A DNA stretch of 62,089 nt from JANNMJ01 sp031397815 (GTDB taxonomy: Bacteria; Bacteroidota; Bacteroidia; Cytophagales; Hymenobacteraceae): the NCBI GenBank assembly GCA_031397815.1, contig JANNMJ010000241.1, positions 1-62,089 of the forward strand. Direction: 5' to 3'. Below, piece after piece: positions 51,993-60,531 of this stretch (position 1 is the stretch's first letter; every line of letters starts with the position of its first letter). Under the pieces are notes generated by a model that was not told the origin of the DNA, ran no database searches, and saw only the letters and a program-made list of their open reading frames with translations. The translations under genes and the position numbers were made by a program.

Positions 51993-52943
51993 TTACGCCG
52001 TCTGCAACCCGCGCAACCACTGCCCCGGCGAGTGACCCATCAGTGTTTTGAAGGTGCGCGTGAAGTAGCTCGGCGAGCTAAAACCGCACTGGTAAGCCAC
52101 ATCGGCCAAATAATGGTTGCCCGCCCGCAGTAAGCGGCACGCCTGACTGATGCGCTCTTGAAGAATAAACTCGACCGGGGAGAGGCCCAGCTCGCGCCGG
52201 AAAGCGCGGAAGAATTGCGCCCGGCTCAGGCACGCCAATCGCGCCAGCTCGTCGGTGGGTAAATCGCGGTGGAGGTTGGCACGGATGTACTCGATGACGA
52301 GCCGCAAACGATTGCCCGCTTCGGCCGACGCCGGCGGTGTGGGCGCCAGCAGGATGCGCCGCGCCTGCGTTTGCAGGAGGCGCACGACAATCTCGCTCAC
52401 GGCGAGGTCGGCGAGCAAGCCCTGCGTCGGGCCTTCTTCGCGGGTGGCCGTGAGGAGGCGGTCGAGGGACGCGGCGAGGGCGGGCGAGTTGGGGACGTGG
52501 CAATCGGCGGGGTCGAAGGCCCACGACGGGCCGCCGCCGCCGGGCGCATCCAAGCGCGGCGCCTGCTCGTTGAGCCGTTGCAACAGCCCACCGACTTTTT
52601 CGGCGCTGATTTCGAGCGCCAAACACTGCGTGGGGTTATCAGGACGGGCGTCGGGGAAGTCGATGTACATCGGCCGGTGCGCGGGCAGCAACACGGCTTC
52701 CCCCGGCAGATACTCAAAGGGCGCAGCGCCGGGCAGGTGCATCACTTTCCGGCCGCGCAGCATCGCCGTCAGGACGAAATGCGGAAACGTGAGCGGCACC
52801 TGCTCGGCGCGGATGTGCGTTTCGAAGAAGCTGAGGGCGAAATCGTCGTAGGTCGTGAGACGGCGGTTTTCGACCAGCGTCGCTAGCGCGGCTTCGGGCG
52901 TCGGGGCGACGGCTTGGAGACGGGTACCGGGAAACTGATTCAT
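51993..52943 (-). CDS. AraC-family transcriptional regulator
   Basis: The 316-residue protein has an N-terminal AraC_N-type ligand domain (LTFPHFVLTAMLRGRKVMHL, FEYLPGEAVLLPAHRPMY) and a C-terminal double helix-turn-helix. The latter shows LPTDELARLACLSRAQFFRA, RISQACRLL and VAYQCGFSSPSYFTRTFKTL. It diverges from an aldehyde dehydrogenase gene with a 264-base gap, and the same trio with DUF779 recurs in other bacteria. It is therefore a likely activator of that operon, sensing an aldehyde or alcohol. The ligand is not known. Confidence 0.93.
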   Translation of the reverse strand: MNQFPGTRLQAVAPTPEAALATLVENRRLTTYDDFALSFFETHIRAEQVPLTFPHFVLTAMLRGRKVMHLPGAAPFEYLPGEAVLLPAHRPMYIDFPDARPDNPTQCLALEISAEKVGGLLQRLNEQAPRLDAPGGGGPSWAFDPADCHVPNSPALAASLDRLLTATREEGPTQGLLADLAVSEIVVRLLQTQARRILLAPTPPASAEAGNRLRLVIEYIRANLHRDLPTDELARLACLSRAQFFRAFRRELGLSPVEFILQERISQACRLLRAGNHYLADVAYQCGFSSPSYFTRTFKTLMGHSPGQWLRGLQTA

Positions 52944-52961
52944 GGGTTGAGGTTGGATTTC

Positions 52962-53055
52962 AATCTCCCACGGATTAGACAGATTTCAACCACAGATTTA
53001 CACAGATTGAATCCGTGAGAATCTGTGAAAAAATCCGTGGCATCTGTGGGAGATT
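52962..53055. repeat. Inverted CCACGGATT/CACAGATT element
   Basis: The outer arms AATCTCCCAC and GTGGGAGATT are exact mirrors. Inside, CACAGATT pairs with AATCTGTG and ACGGATT with AATCCGT. Related sequences are common intergenic repeats in this phylum. It occupies the araC-aldehyde dehydrogenase divergent region, so it could also affect their regulation. Confidence 0.75.
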
Positions 53056-53207
53056 CGTAAGAGCGCGCCGATTGTGCAAGCACCTGCGCCTTTCGTGCAA
53101 GTGGTTCGGCAGGAAGAATTGTCAGATTTGTACCGAGCCGCTTGCGACGTTCAAACCGTCTCAACAAAGCTAGGTTTTTTTTCAACTTTCCTTACCCTTT
53201 CGCTCCA

Positions 53208-54761
53208 ATGGCCGAAGTCCTTGATTCAGTTGCCCCTGCCGCGCCCGCAACCAGCAGCACGCTTGTAGCGCGCCCGACGTTCAAACCTCACTACGACAAC
53301 TACATCGGCGGGAAGTTTACGCCGCCCGTCAAAGGCCAGTACTTCGAGAACCCCTCTCCTATCGACGGGCAGGTGTTCACGAAAGTGGCGCGCTCGACGA
53401 AAGAGGATATCGACCTTGCCCTTGATGCTGCCCACGAAGCGTTCAAGACGTGGAAGCATTCCTCGGCGACCGAGCGGAGCAATATGCTCAACAAGATCGC
53501 GAATGTGATCGAAGAGAATCTGGCGTACTTGGCGGCCGTGGAGTGCATCGAGAACGGCAAAGCCATTCGCGAGACCACCTACGCCGACTTGCCGCTCGTC
53601 ATCGACCATTTCCGGTACTTCGCCGGGGTCATTCGCGCCGAAGAAGGCTCGGCGTCGGAGCTGAACTCCGATACGCTGTCGCTCATCGTCCACGAGCCGC
53701 TTGGGGTGGTCGGGCAGATCATCCCTTGGAACTTCCCGCTGCTGATGGCAACGTGGAAGCTCGCCCCGGCCCTCGCCGCCGGCTGCTGTGTGGTGATGAA
53801 GCCCGCCGAGCAAACCCCTGCCTCGATTCTGGTGCTGATGGAGCTGATCGGGCACCTGATCCCGCCGGGCGTGGTGAACGTGGTGAACGGTTTCGGGCTG
53901 GAAGCGGGCAAGCCGCTGGCGTCGTCGCCGCGCATCGCGAAGGCATCGTTCACCGGTGAAACCACCACGGGCCGCCTGATTCTGCAATACGCCGCCGAAA
54001 ACATCATTCCCGTGACGATGGAGCTGGGCGGGAAGTCGCCGAACGTCTTCTTCAAGAGCGTGATGGACGCCGACGACGATTTCCTCGACAAAGCCATCGA
54101 AGGCGCCGTGATGTTCTGCCTCAACCAAGGCGAAATCTGCACCTGCCCATCGCGGATGCTCGTTCACGAAGACATCTACGACGAGTTCATCGCCCGCGTC
54201 ATCGAGCGCGTGAAGGCCGTGAAACTCGGTCATCCGATGGATATGACCACGATGATGGGCGCGCAGGCGAGCAACGACCAGTACGAGAAAATCCTGAGCT
54301 ACTTGGAAATCGGCAAAGCCGAAGGTGCCGAAGTGCTGACCGGCGGCGAAGCCTACACGCAAGCCGACGGCGAGCTGGCGACCGGCTACTACATCCAGCC
54401 GACGGTCTTCCGTGGCCACAACAAGATGCGCATCTTCCAGGAAGAAATCTTCGGACCAGTGCTGAGCGTCACGACGTTCAAAACGACGGAAGAGGCCATC
54501 GAAATCGCCAACGATACCCTCTACGGCCTCGGCGCGGGCGTTTGGAGCCGCGATGCCCACGAGCTGTACCAAGTGCCGCGCGCCATCGAGGCGGGCCGCG
54601 TGTGGGTCAACTGCTACCACGACTACCCCGCTGGGGCGCCGTTCGGCGGTTACAAAGCATCCGGTTTCGGGCGCGAGAACCACAAGATGATGCTCGCGCA
54701 TTACCGTCAGCATAAAAATATGCTGGTGAATTACAGCAAAAAGAAACTCGGGTTCTTTTAG
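53208..54761 (+). CDS. NAD(P)-dependent aldehyde dehydrogenase (AldB/ExaC type)
   Basis: The 517-residue enzyme oxidises aldehydes, probably acetaldehyde, to acids. Key residues are Asn175 in IIPWNFPLLM, Glu272 in MELGGKSPN and the catalytic Cys311 in NQGEICTCPSR. GFGLEAGKPL and SFTGETTTGR belong to the cofactor site. The C-terminus with KMMLAHYRQHKNMLVNYS is typical of the AldB/ExaC group. A TACCCTTTCG stretch ends five bases before the ATG. It is flanked by an AraC regulator and a DUF779 gene, a recurrent set that supports an aldehyde-responsive operon. Confidence 0.95.
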   Translation: MAEVLDSVAPAAPATSSTLVARPTFKPHYDNYIGGKFTPPVKGQYFENPSPIDGQVFTKVARSTKEDIDLALDAAHEAFKTWKHSSATERSNMLNKIANVIEENLAYLAAVECIENGKAIRETTYADLPLVIDHFRYFAGVIRAEEGSASELNSDTLSLIVHEPLGVVGQIIPWNFPLLMATWKLAPALAAGCCVVMKPAEQTPASILVLMELIGHLIPPGVVNVVNGFGLEAGKPLASSPRIAKASFTGETTTGRLILQYAAENIIPVTMELGGKSPNVFFKSVMDADDDFLDKAIEGAVMFCLNQGEICTCPSRMLVHEDIYDEFIARVIERVKAVKLGHPMDMTTMMGAQASNDQYEKILSYLEIGKAEGAEVLTGGEAYTQADGELATGYYIQPTVFRGHNKMRIFQEEIFGPVLSVTTFKTTEEAIEIANDTLYGLGAGVWSRDAHELYQVPRAIEAGRVWVNCYHDYPAGAPFGGYKASGFGRENHKMMLAHYRQHKNMLVNYSKKKLGFF

Positions 54762-54799
54762 GGAATTGTTTTGGGGTTTGCGGTTCTTTCCCCACTGAC

Positions 54800-54909
54800 T
54801 TGTCATTGCGAGGAGGCTTTGCGACGAAGCAATCTCCGGCGGCTGAGCAAACGCACCGCTGCAACGAGGATTGCCACGTCGTCGCAAAGCCTCCTCCTCG
54901 CAATGACAA
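54800..54909. repeat. TGTCATTGCGAGGAGGC inverted element
   Basis: TTGTCATTGCGAGGAGGC and GCCTCCTCCTCGCAATGACA form the outer arms, with CTTTGCGACGA pairing with TCGTCGCAAAG inside. It is a known widespread intergenic repeat type (TCATTGCGAGG...CCTCGCAATGA). It lies between the aldehyde dehydrogenase and DUF779 genes and may reduce read-through to DUF779. Confidence 0.85.
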
Positions 54910-54949
54910 ATTCGTTTGAGTCCCTTTTTTAAAATCCATTTCGCTGCTA

Positions 54950-55348
54950 ATGCCTACTTCCCGCGTCCTCGTTACCCCCGCCGCTGAGGCGACGATTGAT
55001 TTACTGCGCGACGAAAACGGTCCGCTGATGTTTCACCAGAGCGGCGGCTGCTGCGATGGCTCATCGCCGATGTGTTTTACGAAGGGCGAGTTTCGGGTGG
55101 GGGCGAATGATGTGTGGCTGGGTCAGATTTACGGGTGCGACTTTTTTATGAGCGCCTCGCAGTTCGAGTACTGGAAGCACACGCAGCTCACCGTGGACGT
55201 GACAAAGGGCCGGGGCGCGAGTTTTTCGCTCGAAATCCCGCTCGGCGTGCGGTTCCTCATCCGGTCGCGGCTCTTTACCGAAGAAGAAGCGCAGGATATG
55301 GCGCCGATTTATGACGGGGAGAGTTATCCGGGGGTGGTGGTGGTGTAA
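54950..55348 (+). CDS. DUF779 protein
   Basis: The 132-residue cytoplasmic protein shows the DUF779 pattern LMFHQSGGCCDGSSPMCF, then VWLGQIYGCDFFMSASQFEY and LEIPLGVRFLIRSRLFTEEE. The conserved Cys pair (GGCCDG) and the later Cys in PMCF could bind metal, which is speculation. DUF779 genes regularly sit next to acetaldehyde dehydrogenases of the AldB/ExaC group, and that is the case here. Biochemical function is unknown. A palindromic element separates it from the enzyme gene, and a terminator follows. Confidence 0.9.
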   Translation: MPTSRVLVTPAAEATIDLLRDENGPLMFHQSGGCCDGSSPMCFTKGEFRVGANDVWLGQIYGCDFFMSASQFEYWKHTQLTVDVTKGRGASFSLEIPLGVRFLIRSRLFTEEEAQDMAPIYDGESYPGVVVV

Positions 55349-55374
55349 GGCTGCAACTTCGTCGAAATGCACAA

Positions 55375-55405
55375 GGGCCGCGAGCAATGCTCGCGGCCCT
55401 TTTTT
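55375..55405 (+). terminator. Intrinsic terminator
   Basis: GGGCCGCGAGCA pairs with TGCTCGCGGCCC, followed by TTTTTT, after the DUF779 gene. Confidence 0.92.
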
Positions 55406-55441
55406 CTATTCACCCACTACCTACGCAGCAGCTAGCCTACC

Positions 55442-55474
55442 TTGCGGGCTAGTTTTTAGCTTCTTATTTTTTTG
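55442..55474 (+). promoter_or_regulatory. Promoter of mcrBC with a T7 run in the -7 box
   Basis: TTG (55442-55444), 20 bases, then TATTTTTTTG (55465-55474). The -7 box resembles TAnnTTTG but is stretched by two T. The ATG lies only nine bases after it, so the transcript would be almost leaderless. Slippage of the T run could change promoter strength. Confidence 0.5.
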
Positions 55475-55482
55475 CGCCCGCT

Positions 55483-57486
55483 ATGTCGGCCTACCTCGAA
55501 ACGCAACTCGCCGTTTATCAGTATTTATTGAACCGCCACGAACAAGACCCAGCGTTTCGGTTCAAAGTGCGGCAGCAGGATTTCATTGGCAACGGTCTGT
55601 TTGTCGGCAAAGAATTCCCGGCTGGCAACGTGAAGCCGTACTTCTCATTTACCTGCTGGCAGATTACTAGTGGCAGCCAGGGAGATGTGCTGGCGTACCT
55701 GATAGAAGCCACTAAATCGGGGGGGTTCACGGTATGTCTCGATTTACACCCACTACCTAACGGCAATGAACAGGACGACCGCAACCGCGACTTGACAAAG
55801 GCAGTGCGGGCGCAATTCTCTGGGTGGAAACGGGATGCCCCGTATGGGCAATTGCATATGCCCGCTGCCAGCACCACGGCAGAAGTGATAACAGCGCTCG
55901 ATACGCTCCTCAATCGAACAAAAAAACCGCTGGACAAGCTGGTGCAGCAGTTGAAAGCAGAACATCCGGACTGGGAGGGGGAAGTGCTTTCAGCAGCAAA
56001 ATTCAGTTCGATCATTGCCAAACTTGATCATTGGCGCCCGGCACTTCTGAAAGGAGACTTTGCCAGCGTGGCACGTGAACACAAACTCAAAAAGCTGCCG
56101 ACGCTCTGGTCTAGCGCCATGAAACCAGCAGTATGGGAAACGGCGAAAACGACTGGAGAGCTTGTATTTACAGTTGAGCCTAAATCATTGGGCGAAGCGA
56201 AGATGGGCGACTTAATAGTCGCTACGGATAGCAGTTCCGACCGTCGCGCCTATGGTTTTGGCCGTATTCTGACGCCTGTTACCGGTGGGGTTTTAGCCGT
56301 TGAATGGCTGGTGACGACAGAGGTCGAACTAGCCGCAAACACCTACTCTACGAGTGTTTTCAGCAAGTCCAGAAAGCTAGGTCAGACGCTGGCAGCCTTT
56401 GAAGTGGAACAGCCGGGCCTGCTGGAAATGTTATTGGACGGTAAGAAGGAGGCAGATGTGGTCGATGTAGAGATCGTCGACGACGAGATGATCGAAGCCA
56501 AGGAGGTTGTCGCCACCAAACCACCTTACACCACCGCCACCGCCCACACCGAAGGCATCTTCCTACCCGAAAAGGAGCTGACGGAAATCGTCGAGGCGCT
56601 CAAAGTCAAGAAGAACATCATCCTCAAAGGCCCGCCCGGCGTGGGCAAAACCTTTGTGGCGCGCAAACTGGCGTACATCCTGTTCGAGGAAGAAGATGAT
56701 GACCGCGTGGAGCTGACGCAGTTTCACCAATCGGTGTCTTATGAGGACTTTGTGCGCGGCTGGCGGCCGGGGGGTACTCACGGCGCTCTCACCATAGAAG
56801 ATGGCCCACTGGTGCGGTTCGCCGAAAAGGCGCGCGCTGACAAAGAAGGCCGCCCTTACGTGCTGATTATCGACGAAATCAACCGCGGGAACCTGAGCAA
56901 GGTGTTCGGCGAATTGTTTATGCTGCTCGAAGCCGACAAGCGCGAGGCGAAATACGGCGTTCGGCTCACGTACCCAAACCCCAAGCAGGCCGATGAAAAA
57001 TTCTTCCTGCCGCCGAACCTCTACCTCATCGGCACGATGAACACCGCTGACCGTTCGCTCGCGCTCGTCGATTATGCCCTGCGGCGGCGGTTCCGGTTTT
57101 TTGAGCTGCGGCCCCACCTCGACGAGAAGCTCGGCAACTGGCTGCGCGACCACCACGGCGCCGATAGCGCCGCCCTGCGCCCGTGTCTGCAAGTGATCAC
57201 TGAGCTCAACGAGCAGATCAGCGACCAGAAAAAAGAGCCGCTGTTAGGGCCGGGGTTCGCTATCGGGCATTCGTATTTCTGCCCCCATAAAGGCCACCAG
57301 ATTCCCGACGTGGCCGCGTGGTTCAGTGCCATTGTCCGCCACGAGCTCCTGCCGCTGCTGGAAGAATACTGGGACGGCGACCCCAAAGGCGCGGGCAAGC
57401 TAAAAGACTGGCAAACCCGAATCCTTGCCGCCGCCGCGCCGCCCCAAGCCGCCGCTACCACACCTGATACGCCCGCTACCACGTGA
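55483..57486 (+). CDS. mcrB: McrB-type AAA+ restriction GTPase
   Basis: The 667-residue protein is the motor subunit of a modification-dependent restriction complex. The N-terminal about 370 residues hold a variable recognition part (YFSFTCWQITSGSQGDVLAY) and a linker. The AAA+ domain follows: Walker A GPPGVGKTF (about 382), HQSVSYEDFVRGWRP, Walker B LIIDEINRGN (about 461) and the McrB sensor GTMNTADRSLALVDYALRRR. Known McrB proteins hydrolyse GTP and cut DNA with methylated cytosine. The N-terminal half is less GC-rich than the AAA+ part, as if it had been exchanged. The stop overlaps the mcrC GTG start (GTGA). Confidence 0.92.
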   Translation: MSAYLETQLAVYQYLLNRHEQDPAFRFKVRQQDFIGNGLFVGKEFPAGNVKPYFSFTCWQITSGSQGDVLAYLIEATKSGGFTVCLDLHPLPNGNEQDDRNRDLTKAVRAQFSGWKRDAPYGQLHMPAASTTAEVITALDTLLNRTKKPLDKLVQQLKAEHPDWEGEVLSAAKFSSIIAKLDHWRPALLKGDFASVAREHKLKKLPTLWSSAMKPAVWETAKTTGELVFTVEPKSLGEAKMGDLIVATDSSSDRRAYGFGRILTPVTGGVLAVEWLVTTEVELAANTYSTSVFSKSRKLGQTLAAFEVEQPGLLEMLLDGKKEADVVDVEIVDDEMIEAKEVVATKPPYTTATAHTEGIFLPEKELTEIVEALKVKKNIILKGPPGVGKTFVARKLAYILFEEEDDDRVELTQFHQSVSYEDFVRGWRPGGTHGALTIEDGPLVRFAEKARADKEGRPYVLIIDEINRGNLSKVFGELFMLLEADKREAKYGVRLTYPNPKQADEKFFLPPNLYLIGTMNTADRSLALVDYALRRRFRFFELRPHLDEKLGNWLRDHHGADSAALRPCLQVITELNEQISDQKKEPLLGPGFAIGHSYFCPHKGHQIPDVAAWFSAIVRHELLPLLEEYWDGDPKGAGKLKDWQTRILAAAAPPQAAATTPDTPATT

Positions 57487-58604
57487 GCATCCCGGTCGCC
57501 AATGTTTTCCACCTGCTGACGTACGCGTGGGACGCGCTGCGCGAGGCCGACGAAACCGCCGACGCCACGCCCCTGCCCGCCGATACGCGTCTGCCGCACC
57601 TGCTGGCCACCGAATTGGCGCGCACCGTCGAGGTGCTGCTCCGGCGCGGGCTGTTGCATCAGTATGTAGCGCAACCGCCCGAAGAAACGCCTCGGTTGCG
57701 CGGCAAGCTGTTGCTGGCGCCCACCCTGCGCACACAAGCCCTGGCGCGCGGCCGGGCGTGGTGCGCGGTTGATGATTTTGTGCCCGATACGCTGCCGAAT
57801 CGGCTCATCCGCAGTACGCTGCACTACTTGCTGCATTCCGAGGCGCTGACCCTATCCAACCCGGATGCGCCAGCCGCAGCGGTGTTGCAGCACCGCCTCG
57901 CCGTGCTGCTGCCGCGCTTGCCGCCGGGGGCGCTTTTGCCCGTGACGGCCGACGGCTCCCGCGTGTTCAGCACCATCCGCTCGACCCGCGCCACGGCGCC
58001 TTACCGCCTTCCCCTGCGGTTGTGCCGGTTGATTTGGGAGCTGAGTCAGGCCGCCACGCCCGCCGATGCCGCGCCTGACCCCGATCCGTGGCTCCGTGCG
58101 CTCTTGCTCAATGACCGCCGGATGGCGAAGCTCTTCGAGAAGTTTGTGCGCAACTTCTGCGGGCATCATTACGCCGATTACCGCGTGAAATCCAATAAGA
58201 TGCCGTGGTGGTTTGCGCCTGACACCAAGGCTGCTGCCACGGCAGAGGTGCCCCAGATGCAGACCGATGTCCTGCTGTGTCATCGCGCTACCAAGAAGCC
58301 CCGGCTGCTGATCGAGTGTAAATACTACCCCAAAGCCCTTGCCGATGCCGCGCACGGCAGCAAGAAAAGGCTACACACCGCACACCTCTACCAGCTCAAC
58401 GCCTACTACCGCCACCTCAGCCCCGACGCTGACGCCAAGTTCGATGCCTTGCTGCTCTATCCATTAGCCGAAAGCGGGCCTCTGGCGAAAGAGTATCCGT
58501 TGCCCGATACGCAGCGACACCGCTTTCGCATCGCTACGCTCAACCTGAAGCAGGAGTGGGCTGCCGTGGAAGCGGATTTGCGGCAGATCATCGGGCTTGG
58601 CTAA
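57483..58604 (+). CDS. mcrC: McrC-type restriction endonuclease subunit
   Basis: The 373-residue partner of McrB has an N-terminal helical part (IPVANVFHLLTYAWDAL is the usual opening). A C-terminal PD-(D/E)xK nuclease follows with MQTDVLLCH and LLIECKYYPKA, that is Asp...Glu-x-Lys. GTG at 57483 overlaps the mcrB stop (GTGA), so the two are translationally coupled. The length is normal and no truncation is seen. The pair probably limits entry of foreign modified DNA. The recognised modification cannot be told from the sequence. Confidence 0.92.
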   Translation: MSIPVANVFHLLTYAWDALREADETADATPLPADTRLPHLLATELARTVEVLLRRGLLHQYVAQPPEETPRLRGKLLLAPTLRTQALARGRAWCAVDDFVPDTLPNRLIRSTLHYLLHSEALTLSNPDAPAAAVLQHRLAVLLPRLPPGALLPVTADGSRVFSTIRSTRATAPYRLPLRLCRLIWELSQAATPADAAPDPDPWLRALLLNDRRMAKLFEKFVRNFCGHHYADYRVKSNKMPWWFAPDTKAAATAEVPQMQTDVLLCHRATKKPRLLIECKYYPKALADAAHGSKKRLHTAHLYQLNAYYRHLSPDADAKFDALLLYPLAESGPLAKEYPLPDTQRHRFRIATLNLKQEWAAVEADLRQIIGLG

Positions 58605-58759
58605 CCTACGGGCGTCGGCTACCCACCGCGCACCTCTTTATCCTGCTCGTATATCCTGCTCGCACACTCCTGCATAATCTGCTCTGAACTTGGCTTTTTT
58701 GCGCCGCCCATCGGCCCATCAGCATCCGGCGAGCGGCCAAAAAGGCTGCTGCCTCTCCC
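58605..58759. other. Short gap, TGCTCG-type repeats
   Basis: About 150 bases between converging mcrC and the OMPLA-like gene contain repeated CCTGCTCG and CTGCTC words and no clear hairpin terminator. Confidence 0.4.
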
Positions 58760-59929
58760 CTACCGCAGCAGCTCCGTCACGTTGCGGAAGGCGGCCGTGG
58801 CGATGCCGGCCCGCACGAAGGCGTAGCGGTTGAAATAATTGATGTTATAGGGGTCTTCGCCGTAGTAGCCGACCGTCACGAAGAGGCCCGTTTGGTGCAT
58901 AAAGCGCGGGATAAATACCACGGTCCCTTCGGCGTTGACGCGGCGGTAAAACTTCTGCTCGGCGGTGGGAAGTGAGTCGAGGCGACTTAGACCGACGTTG
59001 ATGTTCAGCTCGGTATAAACCCTTGATTTATTGCGGCGTGCGAGCTGGACGGTCGATTCTTCGTCAGCCTGAGCGGGCTTGCCGATGACGCGGCGCCACG
59101 AGCTGAATACCTCGCGGGTGAGGCGGATACCGGTGCGCCGGAAGAGGTAACGGCCGTCTTGGGTGGGGTCGGCGAGTTGGCGGAGGCCGTAGGAGGCGTA
59201 GGGCGTGATGGCCCACGCAGCGCGGGTGGTGCGGGCGCCGAACGCATAATCGGCCTCGATGGCGTTGTTCACGAAGTTGCCGTCCAGCTCATTCGGGCGG
59301 CCATTAATCAGCGCATTCCCCTGCTGCCCGTTCGAGTGGTGGCGCAGCCCGAGGCGCAGGTATTGGTAATGAACGTCGTCGTCGGGCGGCGCAATCGGCT
59401 TGTTCGGGCCGTAATCGACGGGCGGCGGCGTGGCGCGGATGCGGGTCAGGAAATAGAAGTTGCCGCTGGCGTGGTAAGAGGGCGTCCGGACGGGGTACGA
59501 CCCGCGCGTATCGCCGCCGTAGCGCATTCGCAGCAGGAAACCGGGGTCGATAGTGAACGCCCAGCGCGGCTGCCCAACGACGATGAACGACGTCGTGACG
59601 TAAGAAGTGAACACGTAATCGGGATGCCGGTCGGGCGAGAGACCACCCGATTTGTGCGGCGTGCTCTGCTCGCCGAGGGGCGCAATCCACGAGATGGGGC
59701 GGTTGTGCTGAATGGCATCGCGCAGGTAGCGCCCCTGCTTGTAGCGGCGGGCGTACGTGCTATCGTCGATACCAGCGCGCACGGGCCGGGCTTTGGGGGT
59801 ACTGAGCGGCGGGCGGGCGGCAGCGGCAGAATCGGCGGTTTGGGCGTGCGCCGTCAGGGGTGCGGCACTCCAGAGGGCACCAAAAAGTAAGGCTGCCGTC
59901 AGGGGCAACCGCAAAGAAGAGGGCGTCAT
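58760..59929 (-). CDS. Outer-membrane beta-barrel, OMPLA-like
   Basis: The 389-residue protein has a signal peptide (LPLTAALLFGALWSAAPLTA, cut near HAQ). Alternating hydrophobic strands and aromatic girdles such as DPGFLLRMRYGG, ASGNFYFLTRIRA and YLRLGLRHHSNGQQG mark a beta-barrel. HHSNGQ resembles the HxSNG catalytic motif of outer-membrane phospholipase A, and the final strand ends AFRNVTELLR. OMPLA is dimeric and calcium-dependent and hydrolyses phospholipids in the outer leaflet. Sequence similarity elsewhere is low by eye, so phospholipase activity is a hypothesis. It converges with mcrBC. Confidence 0.65.
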   Translation of the reverse strand: MTPSSLRLPLTAALLFGALWSAAPLTAHAQTADSAAAARPPLSTPKARPVRAGIDDSTYARRYKQGRYLRDAIQHNRPISWIAPLGEQSTPHKSGGLSPDRHPDYVFTSYVTTSFIVVGQPRWAFTIDPGFLLRMRYGGDTRGSYPVRTPSYHASGNFYFLTRIRATPPPVDYGPNKPIAPPDDDVHYQYLRLGLRHHSNGQQGNALINGRPNELDGNFVNNAIEADYAFGARTTRAAWAITPYASYGLRQLADPTQDGRYLFRRTGIRLTREVFSSWRRVIGKPAQADEESTVQLARRNKSRVYTELNINVGLSRLDSLPTAEQKFYRRVNAEGTVVFIPRFMHQTGLFVTVGYYGEDPYNINYFNRYAFVRAGIATAAFRNVTELLR

Positions 59930-60175
59930 CAGTGAATCACGAAAAGGCTAAACCGCGCATCGGCCCGCCGTCGGGCGGCCTACGCACGAGGGCTTTTACG
60001 AGATAGCGGTTTGAAATAGTTGCCTTCTTTTTGGTTGATGAGCCGGAATCAGCTCCGCCCACCCGCAACCAATGCCAAGCATATCGCCCGGACTATCAGG
60101 CAGGTAAGCAGCAACCCCGAATCAACTATTTTAGTACGTTGCCGCCGTAACGTTCATTTACCCCCCCTTTCACCG

Positions 60176-60356
60176 ATGAATAACTCCGCAGGATTCTCCA
60201 CAGCATTTGGGCTTTTTGGTATCGTTTGGCTGGCACTCGTCATACTAGTGGTTGTTGGGCTCTATTTATATGCCTTACCTCGGCTTCAGCGACGATGTGC
60301 GGTATCAAGGCCCGAATGCCACCATCGATTACTCCGTGACGGGCGGCCCGTACTAG
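60176..60356 (+). CDS. Small membrane protein, reading frame uncertain
   Basis: From ATG at 60176 the frame encodes MNNSAGFSTAFGLFG and a strong hydrophobic helix (IVWLALVILVVVGLYLYALP). In this frame it then runs through the following terminator hairpin, which is unlikely. A second frame, opening ATGCCTTAC at 60270, reads MPYLGFSDDVRYQGPNATID and stops at 60356 just before the hairpin. Either two overlapping genes or one gene with a frameshift after the helix is possible. I recognise no family. Confidence 0.4.
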
Positions 60357-60382
60357 GCGCGCCACCGTCGGCTCCTCGGCTA

Positions 60383-60425
60383 AGCGGCCGGCCTTCCTGT
60401 GACGGGGAGGGCCGGCCGCTTTTTC
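60383..60425 (+). terminator. Intrinsic terminator
   Basis: AGCGGCCGGCC pairs with GGCCGGCCGCT, followed by TTTTT, ending the small membrane protein transcript. Confidence 0.88.
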
Positions 60426-60531
60426 GTTGTTCAGAGGGAGAAGCGAAACGATAAAAAAGTGGCGCTTTTCCAAGCAGCTTCCCGCTAACGGCTACAGCGC
60501 CCCCTTTACACCGCCTTACCTCGGGCTGCCA

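Noticed and set aside
53226..54887. 553-codon minus-strand frame opposite the aldehyde dehydrogenase
   Set aside because: The sense strand encodes all catalytic residues of the family, so the antisense frame is a GC artefact.
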